Shown here: in pieces, positions 1 through 15,200 of the stretch | Position numbering within the stretch: position 1 is the stretch's first letter | How the letters are laid out: each line of letters starts with the position of its first letter | Assembly: GCA_016859345.1 (NCBI GenBank) | Contig: CM029115.1 | Coordinates: 17,921,501 to 17,985,500, forward strand | From: Istiophorus platypterus | Lineage: Eukaryota > Chordata > Actinopteri > Istiophoriformes > Istiophoridae | DNA length: 64,000 bases | Direction: 5' to 3' | The notes under the pieces: model-generated | Told to the model about the DNA's origin: nothing | What the model saw: only the letters and a program-made list of their open reading frames with translations | Databases searched by the model: none | Position numbers and translations under genes: made by a program

Positions 1-156
1 AGTGAGTACATATCTCACCTCTGTTGAAATGAGGCTTTGAATGAGGCTGTGGAGATGTGATCAAACCTTCACATCAATTATCAATCAATTAGACAGTTTT
101 TCAGCTGTGTATTTTCCCTTTTTTTAACATATAAACTCCTCTGTCTCTCCATTCAG

Positions 157-273
157 TACCTCGAGTCAATCTTTGGGCTGCTCTTCCAGTTGTTGCAGCA
201 GGTGACAGAGTGTGACACCAAAATGCAAGTACTCCATGTTATCTCCTGTGTCATCGAGAGAGTAAACATCCAG
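157..273 (+). CDS. ipo11: ipo11 exon a (first exon in window), residues 1-39 of the window protein
   Basis: 117 bases, 39 codons, beginning YLESIFGLLFQLLQQVTECD and ending VIERVNIQ. The acceptor is ctccattcag before 157 and the donor is gtgaga after 273. It is phase 0 at both ends. An amphipathic helical pattern typical of HEAT repeats is visible. The exon starts in mid-protein with no initiator ATG, so the gene continues upstream of the window. Confidence 0.95.
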
Positions 274-3200
274 GTGAGATCTGAGATATCAAACTAAGCA
301 GTGTTTTGAATATAGATCACATATTACTTTTCCTGTCATATCTTAACCATTACCAGTTACAATATGTAAAGTGAACTTCAGCAAAACTCTAAATTGTCTT
401 TGAAGGAGCCCATGTGTTTCACAGATGGGGAGCTGCTGCTTTGTGAAGAATAGCACTGCAAAAATTATAGTCACTGACTTGGACTCTGCGAGGGACATTT
501 GAAACTGTTAAACACATTATATATCCGATACAAAACATCTGTAACCCTGTACTTGCCCCAGACCACCAGGGTAAAACAACCATCTGTCCTCAAAGATAGC
601 TAGACACTAACAAATTTATGATTTTTCACATCCTGAGACACTGGTGTTTGTGAAGTCCACATCTCTACTCTTTGTAAATCGTAAGGCCTCAGGCAGCATT
701 TGTTCTGATGTCTGCTTTCATTTACCCTGATGATACAGTCTCCCCTGTGCCACTGCAGTGCTTTTGTGCTCATATGGATTTTTATTTTTTCTTGAGAATC
801 CAGTAAGTCATTCTAATCCACTTTACTGCCAACCCTTAAAAAACTGACCTTCCTCTTGACCCCCTCAAGGCTCCTTTCAGATCCATTTTAAGCACCTTCC
901 CTTAAACGATCCCTTCACTTAAATCGGTCACAGAAATGGCTTTCATCCTTGTGAGCTGTCAGTCTGGTTAAGTCTTTCCCAGTCACTGGCCCTGGCTCTA
1001 CTTCTAGAGTCAGTTGAAGCCCCATTAATATTCTAACCCTTCTCAGAAGGGATTTTGAACCCACAAAGAGACGCAGCAGCTGAGAAAGCAAGGCAATGAA
1101 ACCATGAGTGCAGACTGAGTTGAAATGAACATGATGACAGATATGATGAGATTTAGCTCCTTTTTTTTACTGTCGGTTTCACAAAGTCACCTTTGGCTTG
1201 TTTGTGGGTCTGTTTTTTCACCCTCTCTTCCTTTGTCCTCAAGGCTGTATGTGTTTTATTTTGTACTGGTCCCTTGACACCTAGCCAGCTCCTTTATAAA
1301 GGTAAAATCAATCAAAAAATCCCAATGTGGGGTCTGTAGCTCAGCTACATAGCCGCTATAGGGAATATTAAGAGTTAGCACAAGTCAGCAAAAGGAAATG
1401 GCAGAAAACTTTTTGAAGTTTATAATTCTGTACCATACTCGGATATCTTAGAGTTGTCAGGCTGTAGAGCAAATGCACCTAAATTTTACATAGATTACTA
1501 TCATAATCTCCAATTTCACAGAGGAAGTAGAGTGGTGGAATCAACTTGATGTCTGACACCCAGATTTTTGTAGTGTTTAAAACAAAATAACATAATTTAA
1601 AAGAAAAATAAAGACATTTAAGTAATAAAGAGAGAAGAATATTATATAGTATGGATAACAGGTTCAGTTAAAAATACATTGGATAATATCAACATGTGTA
1701 TGAATTTTTGTAATAAAATGCACAGTATCATATCCCCAGAAGAGAGAGAGGAAATGTAAAACCTTGTGAATCCATAAACACATCATGTTCCAGCAAAATG
1801 GCTTCCACGATTGCTTTTACAGACTGTAGAGTTGACACACCAAGAGATCATCCCAATTGAGTTCCTAGTGTCATACCAAGAATAAAATGTATAATATATT
1901 TTCACCTACCCGTCCAATATATTTTTTCCACAGCTATTGAAGCAGATGCCTTGGGTTGGTGGAGGCTGAATTAATTGCTTAGAAACCAATACAAATCTTT
2001 GAGGGGAAGCATCACAGTAATTCTGTAGTTACTCCTTTTTTATAGAATTATGTATACACAATGTTACAGCACATTCAAGACCAGATAAGCATTTTCTTGA
2101 GTTGTCTTTAGGTGTGTTTAAATAAACACACTACTTTGCTAAGCCAGCAACAAATCAGAGCTCCCCATTTTTCCTTTCCTTGCTCTTCAAAAAGGCTCTT
2201 GATTCATACATTATCCACAGTAGACTTATAAGTTCCAAAGGAGTTAGTAGAAGAGGCTGGTTGAATCGAAAAGTATCTTGTATTTTACCCTCCTATTTGC
2301 CAATTAATTTTCTTCTCCTCCAGATCCGACCATATGTAGGTTGTCTGGTTCAGTACCTACCCCTGCTCTGGAAGCAATCTGAAGAACACAACATGCTTCG
2401 ATGTGCCATACTCACTACACTCATCCACCTAGTGCAGGTATGGTTCATCTTCAGCCTCCAATGTTTGCTTACATGTTCTTTTTTCTACATTGTTGCCTTT
2501 ACTTGAAAGCCAGTGAAGAGATGCATAGAGAAAAAATGTGGAGAGAGAAAAGGGTCATGCAACATTGGCAGGGAGTCAAACTGTGGCTGAGAGGTTTTAT
2601 TTCTCTAAACTATTGGGCTACCACACCACCCTTGTTTTCATGTTAATGATCCCTTGCATGTTCTCAGTCTTTGTGCATGGAAAAGCACTTGTCAGACAAG
2701 CAGAACTTGGCAAGTGTATTATTATTATCTTTGCTTTGAAGCAGCCTACAGCAAGGTTTAGACCCCTCTGTGGCTTCAGCTGCTTTACCTCACATGAGGA
2801 GATGAAACCCTTAAAGATAGACACAGTCTCTTTGAGAATAACACAAGTACACATATGGGAACTGCATGAGGCGCTGTGGGTGTACAGCTGAAGGGATTTA
2901 GATTAGTCAACTGTGTTGCCACATAATAATTGAGATTTTAATATATTCTAAGTAAAAGTAAGATTGGTACTTTTAAGTTCCACTCAGTTCTTGGTTCAGA
3001 CTGGTTCTATGGTACCTTCTGACATAGTGAGTGCATTGGACTAAAAAGCAGAGGAAGTACCTTTCATGTATGTTTTTGTTTGGGTGTCTTATTTATTTAT
3101 TCATTCATTCAATCAATCAATCAATCAATCAATCATTTATGTATGTATGTATGTATGTTTTTATTTTTTATTTTATATTTTTTATTTCCACCCTCTCTAA

Positions 3201-6200
3201 ATAGAAATAAGCATTTGTTACTTTTTTGAAAAAAAGGTTGGAGTAAAGGATGCTAAAGGGTAAAAGTAGGCAAAGAAAGAAATAAGCTAATCAGAAAGGC
3301 AAACTCAATACTTTGTCGAGTTCGAGATCAATGTGTATTTGAACTAATTGACTTTAATCCTTCTGGGCCTGGCAAAAACCCCTCATTTCTGAATGATCAG
3401 GCGGCATCAAGTCATCTCTAGAGCTCATAAGAGCTCTTACATTGGCTCGTTTTTTTTTTCAAACTGATGAAACAAAATGATTTTTTCCTGTAATAGTCCA
3501 GTTACTTGCTGCTTGTGATGGGGAGACAGGGTCATGCCAAGAGGCAATTGAGCTTGACTGTCTCTCTTTCACTCCCACATAGATGCATTTAGAGCATATT
3601 TAGACCAAATTAATGTCATGCCATCAGTGAAACAATGTTGACAGTTCTGAAACACTACTCTTCAAATAGATTAATTCCTTCAATACTACCAAACATTTAC
3701 ACTCAGTCAAAGACAACCAAACCAGCACCTTTTCTTCATTCTCCTCTCCCTTCTCTTGTGAGTAATTCATGTGAATATACAAAGTGGCTGAGTAAAACAC
3801 GAAGTGATGGTGTCAGACAGTGTTTTTTATTTTATTGACAGACAGGAGTTTGAGGATATGTGTGAATAAGATGGAAGTGATGTTTCAAGGGTAAAGAGTA
3901 TTTCAGAGGACATTATTCATAAGCAAGGCTAAACATGCAAGTTTTGAAGATGGCTTGGAGAATGAAATGTTTCTTCTTCTAGCTGTTTCATTAGCTATTA
4001 TGCTAAATAAAGCATTAAATCATCAGTTAAAATAGTATCTGGTATACTTTATGGACTATAGCCAGATGGATCCAAGCTTTGTGTCTGTAATAATAGAAAT
4101 ATTACAGATATGGATAATAAAGGCTAATAAAACATAATTATCGCTAAAATTTACCATCAGGGCAGGATCTCACTGACACACATTAAGGATGGAGCCATGG
4201 TTGTCTAATGACTGTCCAACCAGGACACAAAATAATAGATAATTGATTATTCCAAAAAACAGAGACCTCTAATAATCATTTAGAGCTTTTAACCTTATAA
4301 CCTTATACCTTTTAACTTTATATTAAGGTGTTATGGATGTGAATAGACAGATTTTATTTTGGCTTTAAGCCTCCACATAAAAGATCAATGAAGTAAATCT
4401 ACCACTGTCTTTGATGTTTACCATTTTCAAAACTGGTTTTTAAGTCTTCAACTGTGTTCCTAGCTACACTGTTCTCAACTCTGCTCCTCCATAAATTTAA
4501 AACAATGTGGTACCACAGAGGTCAAGATGACACACTGCTCAGCTGCTTATTCCCCTTCTCCATCTCACAGTATAGGCACACATTTATGTCCACTGAATAT
4601 TCATCTGTAACAAAGTGGTTTGTGCATTATTTTAGGAGCATTATTTTGCAGAGGAAAATTACAAGACATTTGCTGCTTACCCTTGTGCCATCTGCAATGC
4701 CATTAAAATGTGTATGACAAATAAATGGACAGTGAGTTGGTTCAGGCAGTGAGAGCTGAGCTTTTTCTCAACCAATCGAAGTAAATGGGCTCTCACTATG
4801 GGCCATAAAATGAACATAAAAATGAACAACTCCTGCACACTAAGGTAAATGTTTTGCAGCCTAATATGAGTAATTTGAGTACAAAAAGCCACTACTTTTG
4901 ACACCCTCTTGTTATTGAAAGGGGGAACAGATGCACTCAGCTACATGCTTCTCTCAAAACAGTGTGACAGTGTGATCTGACAAATTGTGTTTTGCCGGTA
5001 AAGAGGTAACAGTGGTAATTTTAACTTTTATTTAAAACTGTTCAGATGATGATGATGAAGTTAAACCACATAAATGGTTTGTAAGCTCCTTATCTGCAGT
5101 CTTTGTCAGGTTTCCTGGATTGGCATTGACTTTCTGCATCTATGTGTTTTCACAGGGCCTGGGGGCAGAGAGCAAGAACCTGTACCCTTTCCTTCTCCCT
5201 GTCATCCAGCTAAGCACCGATGTGTCACAGCCACCACATGTGTATTTGCTGGAGGATGGACTGGAGCTTTGGTATGGACACACATACAGTACACTAGTGT
5301 TTATGAGTTATAGAAAAAAAAAAAACTCCCCAAGGCAGACTTTTGTAGAGAATTTTATGATCTATTTTCCTCCCTCAAACTTCCAAGCACACTCACACCT
5401 ACTCACACATACACACCTACACCTGTATACTTTTAGCTATAACCATTTATTTTTTTTCTCCTCTTTTCTACTGCTCAATTTGCTCATGAGTCCGTTTTTT
5501 GTCATATTAGTCATCATCCTAATTTACTGAGTCACATTTAGCACATTTTGTGGTAAATATGCTGACTGGGACTCATAGGCAACTACTTTTGGTGAGTGAT
5601 GAAGCTGCTGATAATGTATGTGGCTCAGAGTCTTGCCTTTAATTAATTATTTTCGGCACATGCTGTATTAAAGCTATCTCAAAAATCTGCTGTGAGACCG
5701 TATGCTCACTTTTGTGTAGGCATTGCACCCACAAAAATGTTTCCTTCAGTATAATAGAATTTGCTGGGGTTACCTTTCGTTCTGCTCTAACCATCTCTTT
5801 GCTTTTTAGCTCTCTTCTTAATCTCTTTTTTCTGTCTATCCCTGTAGAGAGTTGCACTGTTCAGCATGCTGGGTGCTTGAAGCACAAAGTCACAGTCTTA
5901 TGTCTCTGTCCTGTCTTTATCCAGCCTCATAAACAGAAGTGCCCTAATTATTTGTTTGCTTTGTTTACAAAGTCAGGGTAATTTTCTCCTGCTTTCATCT
6001 TTTATCAGATGGTTTCTCTTTCTGTGTCCTTCTCAGTTTCTGTATATCTCACCTTTTTTTCTCCATTAGTTTTTGGAGCATGCAGCCTTTAAATGTCACA
6101 TTTCAGAAAGGTTTTCTCTTTTACATGCATACACTTAAAGTAACTTAGAGAATGTTCATAGATCTTATTTAATGAATTACTTTGACAATCCATAGCCTAA

Positions 6201-9200
6201 TGACTAGACATGAAGAGAGAGACCTGGTCAATTTATGACGTCTCCTTATTTAACATAGATGTACAGCTATCATGTTTTTTAACAAATGTTTTTATTGTAC
6301 ACAGAATAAGAAAATAAAAAAAAACAAAACTTCATTATCCAACCAAAATCTTCCAAAATTGAATTTGCCTTTCTTTATTTCAGAAAGAAATTTGTGAAAC
6401 CATCGACACCATTTCACTGATTAATCAAGCAACTTATGTAACGTTTCTTTGTCGGATTTGTAGTTAAAATGATCAAACCAGTGACGTTGCTTTCCTCTGC
6501 CCCCGTTCATTTTCCTTTTTTACTTTTACACCACTTCACAATGCATTGTTCTTTTTCCACTTTTTTGATGCCCACGTTCTCTTCCCTCTTTCTTTGTGAT
6601 TTGTCACACTATATTTCTCTTCCCCCCTTTTATTTCCACCTCAAATCTGTCTTTTGCACTCTTTTCTTACAACTTTCCCATTTTCTGTTTAATTTTCTCC
6701 GTTGCGTCCTCTCATTTCTTTTTACTTCCTACTCTGCCTGCTCTCTTCCTTCTCGCCCTCTCATCATGCAGGTTGGTGACTTTGGAGAACAGCCCAGCCG
6801 TCACACCAGAGCTGCTCAGAATTTTCCAGAACATGTCAGCTTTGTTGGGTGAGCTCAATGAAATTTCTTTGTTTGCTGGTCTATGCTATGTTTGCTTTGT
6901 GTGCATTTTTATACTTTTGTGTGTGTGTGTGATGTGCAAACTAATTTTGTTTTCCAACTTGAGTAACTTCATAGTATTTTGCATTAACATATAGATTGAA
7001 TTATTGGTAGACTAGGAATAACATTACAATAACATCAAGCGAGATGCATTATGGATAGTTTGATTGGCTTTAGGACAAATTATGGCTTTCTGTGTAATAA
7101 GGATACGCGTTTGATGGTGTGTGTAGTTCAGAAGAGAGAAACAGAAAACATTTTACATAAAAACAGTTGTACCAACATCATCTGATCGTTGTTTTGTTTT
7201 CCTTTTTTTTTTGTTTTTTTTTCAAATCACAGAGAACCTGAGAGAGTGAGGAAAGAAAGTTGATGTAATATATGGGCATGGACTTAATTTTCATAGTTTT
7301 AACGCTTTGGGCTTTGTAGCTTGAAAAGATCACACTTGTGGATTTGCACTAACGTCAAGGCATCAGAGCCAGGCATTGGGTCTGTAGGCAGCTATGAGTG
7401 GTGGCAGACTGAATGGAACAGACGAGATGATTTATCACAGGCCTGGAGCGCTGGGGCACCTTACTCGCTGTAATGTGTAGGGGTGAATGTGTGTGTGGCC
7501 TTCAGTGTGATGAGGAACAGTATTGATTTTGCGCTTCTTCTCATAACGAGTGAGTCAGACTACTATGAACACTTGTGTAGCCTGATTGGCTTACTGGTGT
7601 ATTTGATCATTTATAGCCTGGATGAGAAATCCATGGTACACAGAGGAGCAAAGGACTCAGAAATACAGTCACAGATGGATGAGAAGGAGGGGGAGGGAAT
7701 TACAGAGGATCAAGAGAAGGGGGCGATTGGTGAAAAGTAACAAAGAGGTGGTGGATGAAATAAATGATTTTAAGAAGTGGTGGCAGGAAAATGAATGAAG
7801 AAGAAGCAGCACAAAAAAAAGATAGACATTTGAGGTATGCTCTGAGGAGTTCGGTACATGGATGGATGGAAAGATAAGCGATCCCATTTGTACTCTTGAA
7901 CAAAAAAAGTTAAATGAAGGCAATGAACCAAAGCAGAAATAAGGAAGCCATTTCCTTTCTTACCTGATTTTTTTTCTCCAAAGCAACACAACCAGTCATT
8001 TAAATTACTTTTTAGATATTTAATTTAACATTTTACATATTTTATTTATACTAGTCATAAAAAAATACATAGAGGGAACTGGAGGGTAATAAAAACATCA
8101 TCATACCATAGAAGTCTGACAGTAAGACCAAAAGGGTGTCACTCCTTATTGCTTTAGCATGACTGATGAAGATCTCTCCAGTCATTAGTGCATACTGATC
8201 AGAAGCCTTATTTCTAGTCTAAGTGGCTTTAAGGATGGATTAAAGGAGGGGACACGAAGGTGTAAGATTGTGCAACAGAAAAAATGGAAGGCTTGATGTA
8301 GGGAAATGAAAGATGGCAATACCTGGGAAGGTAAGATGATGTAGAGTTAGAGGATGACAGATGGAGGTGGAAGCACAGAATCCAGAATGGAAGGATGTAC
8401 GTAAAAGATGAGCTCAACTGAAGACTGTATACGTCTATGTAAATAATGATGACTAGTTGGAGAGTTGCTATAATGAGCTCAGAAGTTTACCTACAGATAT
8501 GCATTCATTTTCTGCATCATTTACCTCTGACCTTCCTGAGCTTTGTTGTTGTAATATGTCTAGCATGTTGGACCATATATTCATTTTTTTTTCTCACAGT
8601 GGTCCAACAACAGCCTAATGTGCTACAACTATTAGACTATACAAAGAAATTACAAATAACACAATAAGCGGTCACATGACAGTGGTTATCAACTCATTAA
8701 GTCAACCCGGGTTATCCTGATCATGTTCATGTAATAGGGGCGGTGATTGCAGCATATATCCAATTGCAAACATGGTCAACTCTACTGGCAGCAGAGCGGC
8801 ATATTTTACAAACAAAGAGTAAACTTTAATACACATACAAAGGAGTTGAACAAATATTCCAGGCAAAAATTAGCAGTTGCAGGTGGCAAAAAAATGACAA
8901 CTGTGTGAATGTGCAAGAATTTTAATATAACTACCATCATTAGAGCAAGAGTATATCTGACTATGATTAAATTTGTGTATTCCATTAAAACAAAGTTTTG
9001 CTTGGATCTGTATTTATGGTGTGTATGACAATTTTAGCCTCATTTAGCCTTATTCCTTAAACTGCAACCCTGTTGAATATACAAACATAATTCAAAGCAG
9101 TAGGCTTACTTTCATACTATATGAGTAAAACAAATACAAGGCTTTAGTATACAAAAGCACAATGACGGGGGGAAAAAAAGGAAATGATGAAGACAGGAGG

Positions 9201-12200
9201 GGGCCCTCCTACACAGGAGTAGTCTCCTGATGAGGAGCTGGCCCTCTATAATATTGGGGGTGCTTATATAAAAAAATCATCAGGGAAAGCCAAAGGGGTT
9301 TGCCGGTCTTGCCCTGCTAAGAGACCCTCTCACAATCTGCACACCGAGCTCCACAGGATCTTCTACAAACATCAATCTGTTATTTTGGACATAATCTGCT
9401 CTGGAGCTGGTCAGGTGTGTAGCATAAGTTACCACGATGATATACTCTAGTAAGAGGTGAACCCCCATCATAACCCTGAAAACCCAGGGTTAAACATGCA
9501 GTTAGCTCTCTAACCTCAAATACAGCTTCAGAGTAAAGGCCTCTATCAGCACATGAAATATTGCTTTTCCCTTAGAAGATATCCTGTTGTAGCCACATCC
9601 ATTTTGGTCTATATAACATCATGGAAATCGGCTCATTTTGTGACCCGATTTTTTTATTATTATCATTTTCTGTGTTTACTGCAGAGATTCGTCGCATTTC
9701 CTATGTTTTTCAATATTTGGTTCAGTGGAGATGAGTGGTGCTTTTCTCTGACAAATTAAGAGAAAAGAAAAGGATAAAGCTTTCACACCTCTCCAGGTAT
9801 TAAGTTAACAGCATTTCATTAGTAAAGTACAAAATATGATTAACTGTGAAGGTATTTTGTCCCTTTCCCAACCATTTTGCGTCCCTGTGCAAGTCACATT
9901 TGCATATTCGTAGAAACATGTGAGCTCTGCTCAATCAGTTTTTACTGCAGTACCTTTCAGTGCTTGAACATCTCAAGCACTACGTACACACGTGGCAACC
10001 TGGTCTTATGCTGCACTTACATAATGCTTATTTACTGTAATAGTGTTTGTCAGTGTCAACCATACTAACCTGTCATCTTCTCGTATTTACATTTGCTCCT
10101 GTGTTAAAATAGATTTAAGCTCTTTAATGTCTTTTCATCTGTGATGCTAGTCCACACATCAACTGCCTGATAAAAGTTGTAGCAGAATTAAGGAGCCACA
10201 ATCTCCATTTAGTATCTATCCTTGAGCTTTCAATCAATCATATGATCAGCATATGGAATTTTCCCAATTGTAATGGAATTGTAGATGGTAAACTTTTCAT
10301 TTTTCCTTGAGTTTTATTCCATCTGCTTCTATTTCTGACTTATTTGCTCCTCTGCCTCCAAAAGAGCAGTTGAGAAAACAGGACACGGGATCTATTAGTG
10401 GTTGTTCTAGAGCTTTTGATCATAACAAGACTGATCTTAGAAATAATATGAGATTATTTTCTCAGCTTTTATTTCCAAATCTCTTTGAATAAGAGTTCAG
10501 GCTGCTGCTTGACTCCATTTCAGTGTCACATCTCTGTTTTCCACATTTGCAGAGTCACCTCTTTGATAACAGCTGTAACAAGTGGAATTGAATGAATCCA
10601 AACCCTTCTTCTCTCTAGGGAAGTGGGGTGGCATGCTTTGTTTTTCACTGTCATAGTAGATCTTTTATTATTATTATCCCCTATTTTAACATAATCCGTT
10701 TCCATGAGTAAATGTTTTCACCTGAGTAGCATTTATTACTTCAAACATCTGTATGTGTGCTGCCTTTTTTTTTTCTTCCTTTTTTGTCGACTGGCTGTTA
10801 ATCATTAATAACCCAGAGCACAAGACTTTAAAATTACGACCACTGGTTAGCATGTAATACTCTCTCTACCCTTTCTTCCCTCTCTCTATGTCTCTGTCTC
10901 TTATTGTGAAAAACACTTCTTTCTTAAGTTTACATTAGAACATTTAAAGTACATTAATCACATTAAATGTAATATGGCTGTCATTGCAAGTCTTAGAGGG
11001 AAAATTCAGAGCTGTTGTGGTGAAAGATGATAGCCCATAGGTATGGTCACAGGTCAGAACAAATTTCACCACAGTTTTGAAAATGTTTGTCCTTTTAATA
11101 CTCTGAACAGAAAAATAGAGGATTTTTTTTTTATCTTCAACTAACATGCCTTTATTTACATACATTTATTTACATACTCTGATGCAAATTTTTTCAGTGT
11201 CTTTTGTCAAACTTTGGTCAGTCATCACCATTGGCTGGTTTTCACCAGAACATCCGGTGGTTCATTTATTTAGTCCGTGGAGAGCAGTGGAGAGATGTGG
11301 GCATTGAGAGTCTGGCTTGGTATGGCATCACAGCCTGCCAGGTATTTGGCCTGGCCTGCCTGATAAAGAGCCTCCCTCCATCATTGCTAAACTGGAGCAG
11401 CAAAATTTCTAATTACAATGTCAAGAGCCTTGCCTGGACTCAAATGTGAGACTAGCACTACGCTATGTATCACTACCTCCACTCTCTGAACTGGGACACA
11501 TTTCAGCTCTGCGTGTTGCTCTGACCAGTGATGATGGAGAGTAAAAAGGGAAGTTCTCTCTTTGTAGGCATAACGGTAATTAGTGTGAGCAAGTGATAGA
11601 GCTAAAGTATCCATTTATTTTAATGCCAATTGTATTTTACTTTATTTTTCTTGCCGTTAAGAAACTCAGAACTCATCGCTCTTGTTTCCTTCCTGGGAGA
11701 GGAAGGCACTATGGCTACCAAACTGCTACAGAAACAGATGGAGGAAATATAGAGTTTGGTTTGAAGCAGAGAGTAGCAATGCCAACTTAATGCAACAACA
11801 GGAGAATATTGGAAAGTGCGGAGGCATCTTACAAAATTTTAATTCTTAATCTCCCCTGTTTTATAAGAATAAGGGTCTGTTTCCATTAACGGCCTTTAAG
11901 GCTGCAGCTAATAATTATTGTCATTATCTTTATCTGTTGATTATTTTTCTCAATCAGTGGAATAATGGTATAGTCTGTAAAATTTTAGAAATTGCCCCTT
12001 AGAATTTCTGGAAATCCACAGTGTCATCATATACTGACCAATAGTCAAAATTTTAAAGATAATCCATTTACAATGATATAAAACAGAAAAAAGTTGTAAA
12101 TCTTGGCATTTAAGAAGCTGGGAACAGTAATTTTGTGGAAATTTTGCTTGATAAATGACTTGATAGTCAATAAACATTATAGCTGGTGATTCATTTTTGA

Positions 12201-15200
12201 GTAATTGATTCTGAACTGAGCCTGCTTCTCTGCATTTTAAGTTTTATGAATTACAACAGATAATTGCAGTGTAGCAATGTGAAGTGGCCTTAAAGTAATA
12301 ACAGAAACAGCAGTGCAAAACATCGCTTACTGAACAACCCATCAATTAGTAATTACTGGAGCAGCCAAAGATATTTCATACCATCCCCATAAGATCAATG
12401 ATACGGCCTCTTTTTTTCCATATGAAAACTCTGAAGGAATCATTCATAAGAATGCAGTCTCGCAGTTAACTGCCCAGCTAATGTGCTCCAAGGATCATTT
12501 TGGACATCCCCATCAGAGGACAGCCTTCTTATTATGGCCTTCTAGACTGAAAGTAATGACTTTGATTACAGCTCTCAAAGATGTTGGACATATTTTGCCA
12601 TATTTAATGTAGGAATAGAGGACATTTGATCTGAGTTGACAGTGTATACAGTATGTATACATTAACTAATATTTATTGTAATTCTGTGTTCATATTTTCT
12701 ATCATTTTTCTTAAATTATATCTATTTTTGCTGTCTAAATCTCTCAAGATTATTTTGCCTTATCCAACCTCGAGCTGGCATCAGATTTTTCGTGGACACA
12801 GTGCTGAGAGTTTTCTGCTTTCTCATCATTGCTGTCATCTAAAAAATATAGGTCTCCTAGTAAAGCAGATTTTTTCCACTTAATTCAATCCCTTGTGGAG
12901 CTTCTCTCAAGCATAGTTACTCATCTGTGACTTAATCACTCGAGCACGAAAGGGAGTTATCTTTTCATGTTACAACTGTAGCCGAGGCTTCTGTTGGCCT
13001 TGTTGCTTTTCATGTTTCTGTTTTGTGTACAGTAAGACCTGGCAAAGTAAGCTGCTAGGGCTGCGGCTGTACTTTTTTACTCCTAAGAAAGTTGTTAGGA
13101 GTGCAGCGAGCTATCATCAGCACTCTACAATAAAAGATGATGTGACTCATCCTTAGGGGTTTTCATCTTTTCTTCCTTTTCAAATTTAAATTAAAAAGAA
13201 ATAAAAATGAGAATAGTCAGTTTTTCATTTAGTTTTATGCATTTATGCATTTTATGACTGTTAAAACTCCTATCCTTGGGCTTTACTCAATTCAAGCTTT
13301 GTGCAGCTGGGTGGCTGGACAAAGCTTGATAAACCAATCACTTACTGTTAGAGCAGAAATTGGGCTGGGAGATGACCAAAATTTCAGCAGTTGTCCCCAA
13401 CAACCATTAGAGGCACTTCAGAGGCCGTTATCACAGTCAGATGTGAGGCTCATTTTCCTGTTAATTTTGATAACCAAAGCGGATTGTGCAGCATATGCCC
13501 AGGGCTATGAAGGATGTACTGACTAATGCTTAATCAGTGCTTTAGCAGCTGTTTTTGTCACTATTTGATTATAACATGTGGTCTGTGCGTGGAGGGGGTG
13601 ATTGTGTCCTCACTTGCCTTTTTGAAAATGTAATTGCTTTTATAGTATTGATTTGGCAAAACAGACTATTGAGTCTTGGACTAATATTCTTAAGGAGTTT
13701 GATATTTTGTCCATGGGAGACATGCATGGGAGAACATAACTTTAGAATATGCATGGGAGAAGAAAAGTTTAGAGTATATTTGAATATATTTAAGCCCATC
13801 CGAATCAAAGTAAAGCCTCAAAAATGATTTTGAATTAACACTTCTCTAACAGTCTCATTAAAGACATAGCATAATTGAGTTCAGAATAAAAGTAGTATCA
13901 CTGCAATATGTCAAAGTATTTGTAATGGATTGCAGTATATTATAAATTTTTTGAAAATACTTTTTGGGCATTGAGTGCACATTTCCAGACAAGCATTTTT
14001 CTAAATTGTTGGGTATGACCAGGGAAGTTTTTTTTTCTATATTTTTTTCATTGAAGTTTATTAACTATCTTTTAATAGTGAAATAGGGAAAGCAAGTCAC
14101 AACATAGAACCAAGAAAAGATTCTCGGGCAACAATGTAAGACATTTATCAAGATATTTAAAAATTCTAGTTTAAAACAGTCAAAATTGACAAAGAATATC
14201 AACAGAATGTGAAGAAATAACATTTTCTTTAATATCAAACACATCTATGTATTGTCTTGCAGAGATATCTACTGAAGTGAGCATGCTGACCAGCCCTGGC
14301 CCATCTTGTCTTGTAATACCACTTTGTACCTCGAGAGATGATAGGGAGTTACTGTCGTGTCCAGTCTGCACTCAGCCCATCATGAGATGAAAAAGTAGTA
14401 ACTGCGAGTGGGCTATAAAACCTGTTTTGCAGCTTTCCTTGCTGCTCTTCCTGACATTCCTTGGTTTCTCAGGACTGGTCCTTTACTCCTACCACCACTA
14501 CTTTTGATGGTCCATCAGCTCACCGAGATTTGTCCTGGTATACCTGATGGCCAGTCCAGCTATGGCACAGGGAAAGAGGAGGAGGGGGGTACCAAAGAGT
14601 GCGTTTCCTTGTTTCTTATGATAGGGGTTGACACCACAACTTTCTGGTAATATGCTGCCCCCTGTTTGTTTGGAGTATGAATTCGACAGTTGGCTAATTC
14701 TTTTATATTGCCCATTGTTGAATAGCAATAAATCAACCTTCCTAAGGTCCCTGCTGTATTAGTTTATCAATGAAAAAGTGTGGGGATGCTGTGTGGAAAT
14801 GGAAGTCAATTTACGTCCAGTAACCAATTGCAGTAATATTTTGTCAGGCTGTTTGTATTCATACTTCAAACCTTGGGATGGCTCGGCTTCATTTGCAATA
14901 GCGAGAAGGGGGAGATGATGAAACTCTTATCAATTTCAAAGCGCAGGGCTCTGAGCTGCCTAACCTACCTTCAGTCCAGAATGAGATTTGAATTCATTCT
15001 TTCCCTCCTTATATGAATACTTGTACCTCTCCCTCCCCCTGTATTGGTATTCATAAAAAAACTCTCCTTCAGAGGATATTGCTGCAGTATATGCACAGCT
15101 TATCAGCAAGACGAGTAATGACGGTGGCTGTGGTGGTAACATTCTTGAGGGGCAGATCAGAAAGCTGTGAAAAGCATGAATTTACCTCCCATTTTGCCTT

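Noticed and set aside
5120..5530. 136-codon frame read as a separate gene
   Set aside because: Its first part is ipo11 exon c in frame; the remainder is intron read-through after the donor at 5272.
6469..6852. 127-codon Phe/Ser/Leu-rich frame overlapping exon d
   Set aside because: It reads exon d out of frame and the pyrimidine-rich end of the preceding intron.
7669..7991. Three overlapping Phe/Leu/Ser-rich minus-strand frames
   Set aside because: Composition effect of a purine-rich + strand in intron d; several frames are open at once, as expected for biased sequence.
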